From Hydractinia symbiolongicarpus (taxonomy: Eukaryota > Cnidaria > Hydrozoa > Anthoathecata > Hydractiniidae): a stretch of DNA of 64,000 nucleotides. This document shows, in pieces, positions 62,888 to 64,000 of this stretch. How positions within the stretch are numbered: the first letter of the stretch is position 1; every line of letters begins with the position of its first letter. The translations under genes were made by a program, and so were the position numbers. The stretch lies in assembly GCF_029227915.1 (NCBI RefSeq), contig NC_079879.1:15874001-15938000 (forward strand), in the 5' to 3' direction. The notes under the pieces are model-generated. The model had not been told where the DNA came from. It saw only the letters and a program-made list of their open reading frames with translations, and made no database searches.

Positions 62888-64000
62888 ATGGACTTTTGCA
62901 GTCTAATAAAGACCTCACACGTAAATCACGTGGTTCCATTTGCCTGTGCAGGTTACCATTGGACTATTCCTTCCAGTCTCAATGTGCTACAACGTCCCAA
63001 GTCGATTTCATTAGCGCCGTTGCTTTACAACACTCTTAACTACGCGCACAGGCCTATAAAGGCTGTAATATGGCTTTTTGCAGTCTAATAAAGGCTTCAC
63101 ACGTAAATCACGTGGTTTCACCTGCCTGCGCAGGTTACCTTTGGACTATTCCTTCCAGTCTCAATGCCCTACAACGTCCCAAGTCGTTTTCATTATCGCC
63201 GTTGCCTTACAACACTCTTAACTACCTGCACAGTCCTATAAAGGCTGTAATATGGCCTTTTGCAGTCTAATAAAGTCCTCACACGTAAATCACGTGGCTT
63301 CACCGGTCTGCGCAGGTTACCATTGGCCTAGTCCTTCAAATCTCAATGTGCTACAACGTCCCAAGTCGTTTTCATTGGCGAAGTTGCCTTAGAACACTCT
63401 TTACTACGTGCACAGTCCTATAAAGGCTGTAATATGGCCTTTTGCAGTCTAATAAAGGCCTCACACGTAAATCACGCGGTTCCATTCGCCTGTGCAGGTT
63501 ACCATTGGACTATTCCTTCCAGTCTCCTTGCGCCACAACGTCCCAAGTCGTTTTCATTAGCGCCGTTGCCTTAGAACACTCTTAACTACGTGCACAGTCC
63601 TATAAAGGCTGTAATATGGCCTTTTGCAGTCTAATAAAGGCGTCACACGTAAATCACGTGGTTCCATTTGCCTGTGCAGGTTACCATTGGACTATTCCTT
63701 CCAGTCTCAATGCGCTGCAACGTCCCAAGTCGTTTTCATTGGCGAAGTTGCCTTAGAAAACAGTCCTATAAAGGCTGTAATATGGACTTTTGCAGTCTAA
63801 TAAAGTCCTCACACGTAAATCACGTGGCTTCACCGGTCTGCACAGGTTACCATTGGCCTAGTCCTTCATGTCTCAATGTGCTACAACGTCCCAAGTCGTT
63901 TTCATTGGCCAAGTTGCCTTAGAACACTCTTTACCACGTGCACAGTCCTATAAAGGCTGTTATATGGCCTTTTGCAGTCTAATAAAGGCCTCACACGTAA
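62888..64000 (+). repeat. Right-edge mosaic segment
   Basis: Six complete monomers and a 37-base fragment. The monomers at 63,252 and 63,434 resemble 48,339 and 48,521 (including CAGTCTCCTTGCGCC). The monomer at 63,782 resembles 62,524. The array is still running when the window stops, so neither end of the satellite is included. Confidence 0.8.
63616..63781 (+). repeat. 166-bp monomer with a 16-base internal deletion
   Basis: The start-to-start distance here is 166 instead of 182. The right half reads CCTTAGAAAACAGTCC, where other copies have TTAGAACACTCTT, then about TACTACGTG, then CACAGTCC. The lost bases lie between TTAGAA and ACAGTCC. This is the only large length change in the window, and the copy was not seen multiplied elsewhere, so it is probably recent. 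Confidence 0.9.

Larger units (their letters stand above)
1..64000 (+). repeat. 182-bp satellite DNA, head-to-tail array filling the window
   Basis: The same 182-bp unit recurs from end to end with no unique sequence, gap or inverted segment. Counting from the ATG of ATATGG, monomer starts run 169, 350, 532, 714, 895 and so on to 63,964: 351 complete copies, about 288 of them exactly 182 bp. Landmarks by offset from that ATG are an inverted repeat at +2 to +26, AATAAA at +17, CACACGTAAATCACG near +27, the conserved core ACAACGTCCCAAGTCGTTTT near +101, and TATAAA near +167. The monomer at 24,341 has 83 G+C of 182 (46 %) and 8 CpG where base composition predicts about 9, so CpG is not strongly depleted. 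Different monomer types differ by about 10 %. The length is close to a nucleosome plus linker, as in many centromeric satellites. Centromeric, pericentromeric, subtelomeric and complex-telomere locations all remain possible. I do not recognise the family or the host. Confidence 0.97.

Noticed and set aside
1-64000. CRISPR array
   Set aside because: There are no short repeats separated by unique spacers. The whole 182-bp unit is repeated, and the variable parts are shared variants rather than unique spacers.
1-64000. Transposable element or retroelement insertion
   Set aside because: No interruption of the 182-bp rhythm, no terminal repeats, no target-site duplication and no open frame with recognisable enzyme motifs were found.
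1-64000. Tandem 5S rRNA, tRNA or snRNA genes
   Set aside because: The monomer shows no 5S internal control region, tRNA A/B boxes with a cloverleaf, or Sm-site arrangement that I could recognise.
1-64000. Identification as a named satellite such as human alpha, plant CEN180 or Chironomus telomere repeat
   Set aside because: The length is similar to these families, but I do not recognise their sequence in the monomer. A database search with the consensus would settle it.

Overview
The window is one uninterrupted tandem satellite array from base 1 to base 64,000. The monomer is 182 bp, and every copy lies head to tail in the same orientation. Taking the ATG of the ATATGG motif as an arbitrary phase, I placed monomer starts by hand from 169 to 63,964. 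This gives 351 complete monomers, plus one nearly complete copy at the left edge (1-168) and a 37-base fragment at the right edge. About 288 monomers are exactly 182 bp; the rest are mostly 181 bp, with a few of 179, 180, 183 and one of 166 bp. These lengths add up exactly to the span. I see no protein-coding gene, rRNA, tRNA, transposon, CRISPR array, microsatellite or unique spacer. The host cannot be named from the sequence. An array of this kind points to a eukaryote (centromeric, pericentromeric, subtelomeric or dipteran-type telomeric DNA).

Adjacent monomers differ by roughly 10 % (17 differences of 182 between those at 24,341 and 24,523). Copies of multi-monomer blocks are more than 99 % identical. 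The array is therefore a set of nested higher-order repeats (HORs). The main blocks are: a 16-mer (period 2,912 bp) at 2.2-7.4 kb; a 14-mer (2,543 bp) at 8.3-12.0 kb; a 12-mer (2,181 bp) at 11.4-15.6 kb with a third partial copy at 19.6-21.3 kb; a 5-mer (909 bp) at 17.1-19.1 kb; three copies of a 25- to 29-mer (4,542, 5,270 and 5,269 bp) at 21.3-36.3 kb; a P-Q-P-P'-Q duplication (offsets 5,820, 1,819 and 7,639 bp) at 34.9-48.3 kb; an 11-mer (2,003 bp) at 51.4-55.4 kb; and a 16-mer (2,906 bp) at 59.0-62.9 kb.

Marker monomers divide the window into domains. A 181-bp type carrying ATGGTGTTTGCAG occurs 15 times, only before 2.2 kb and after 38 kb. A fixed three-monomer series (R-X-Y) occurs 13 times, only between 8.3 and 34 kb. 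The simplest reading is that the central 8-37 kb is a younger expansion within an older array whose remnants flank it.

Each monomer carries a TATAAA, an AATAAA (or ATTAAA), a 7-bp inverted repeat around the AATAAA, and a nearly invariant core (ACAACGTCCCAAGTCGTTTT). The arms of the inverted repeat change together in one subfamily. These shared elements are the best candidates for function, but none is demonstrated here.
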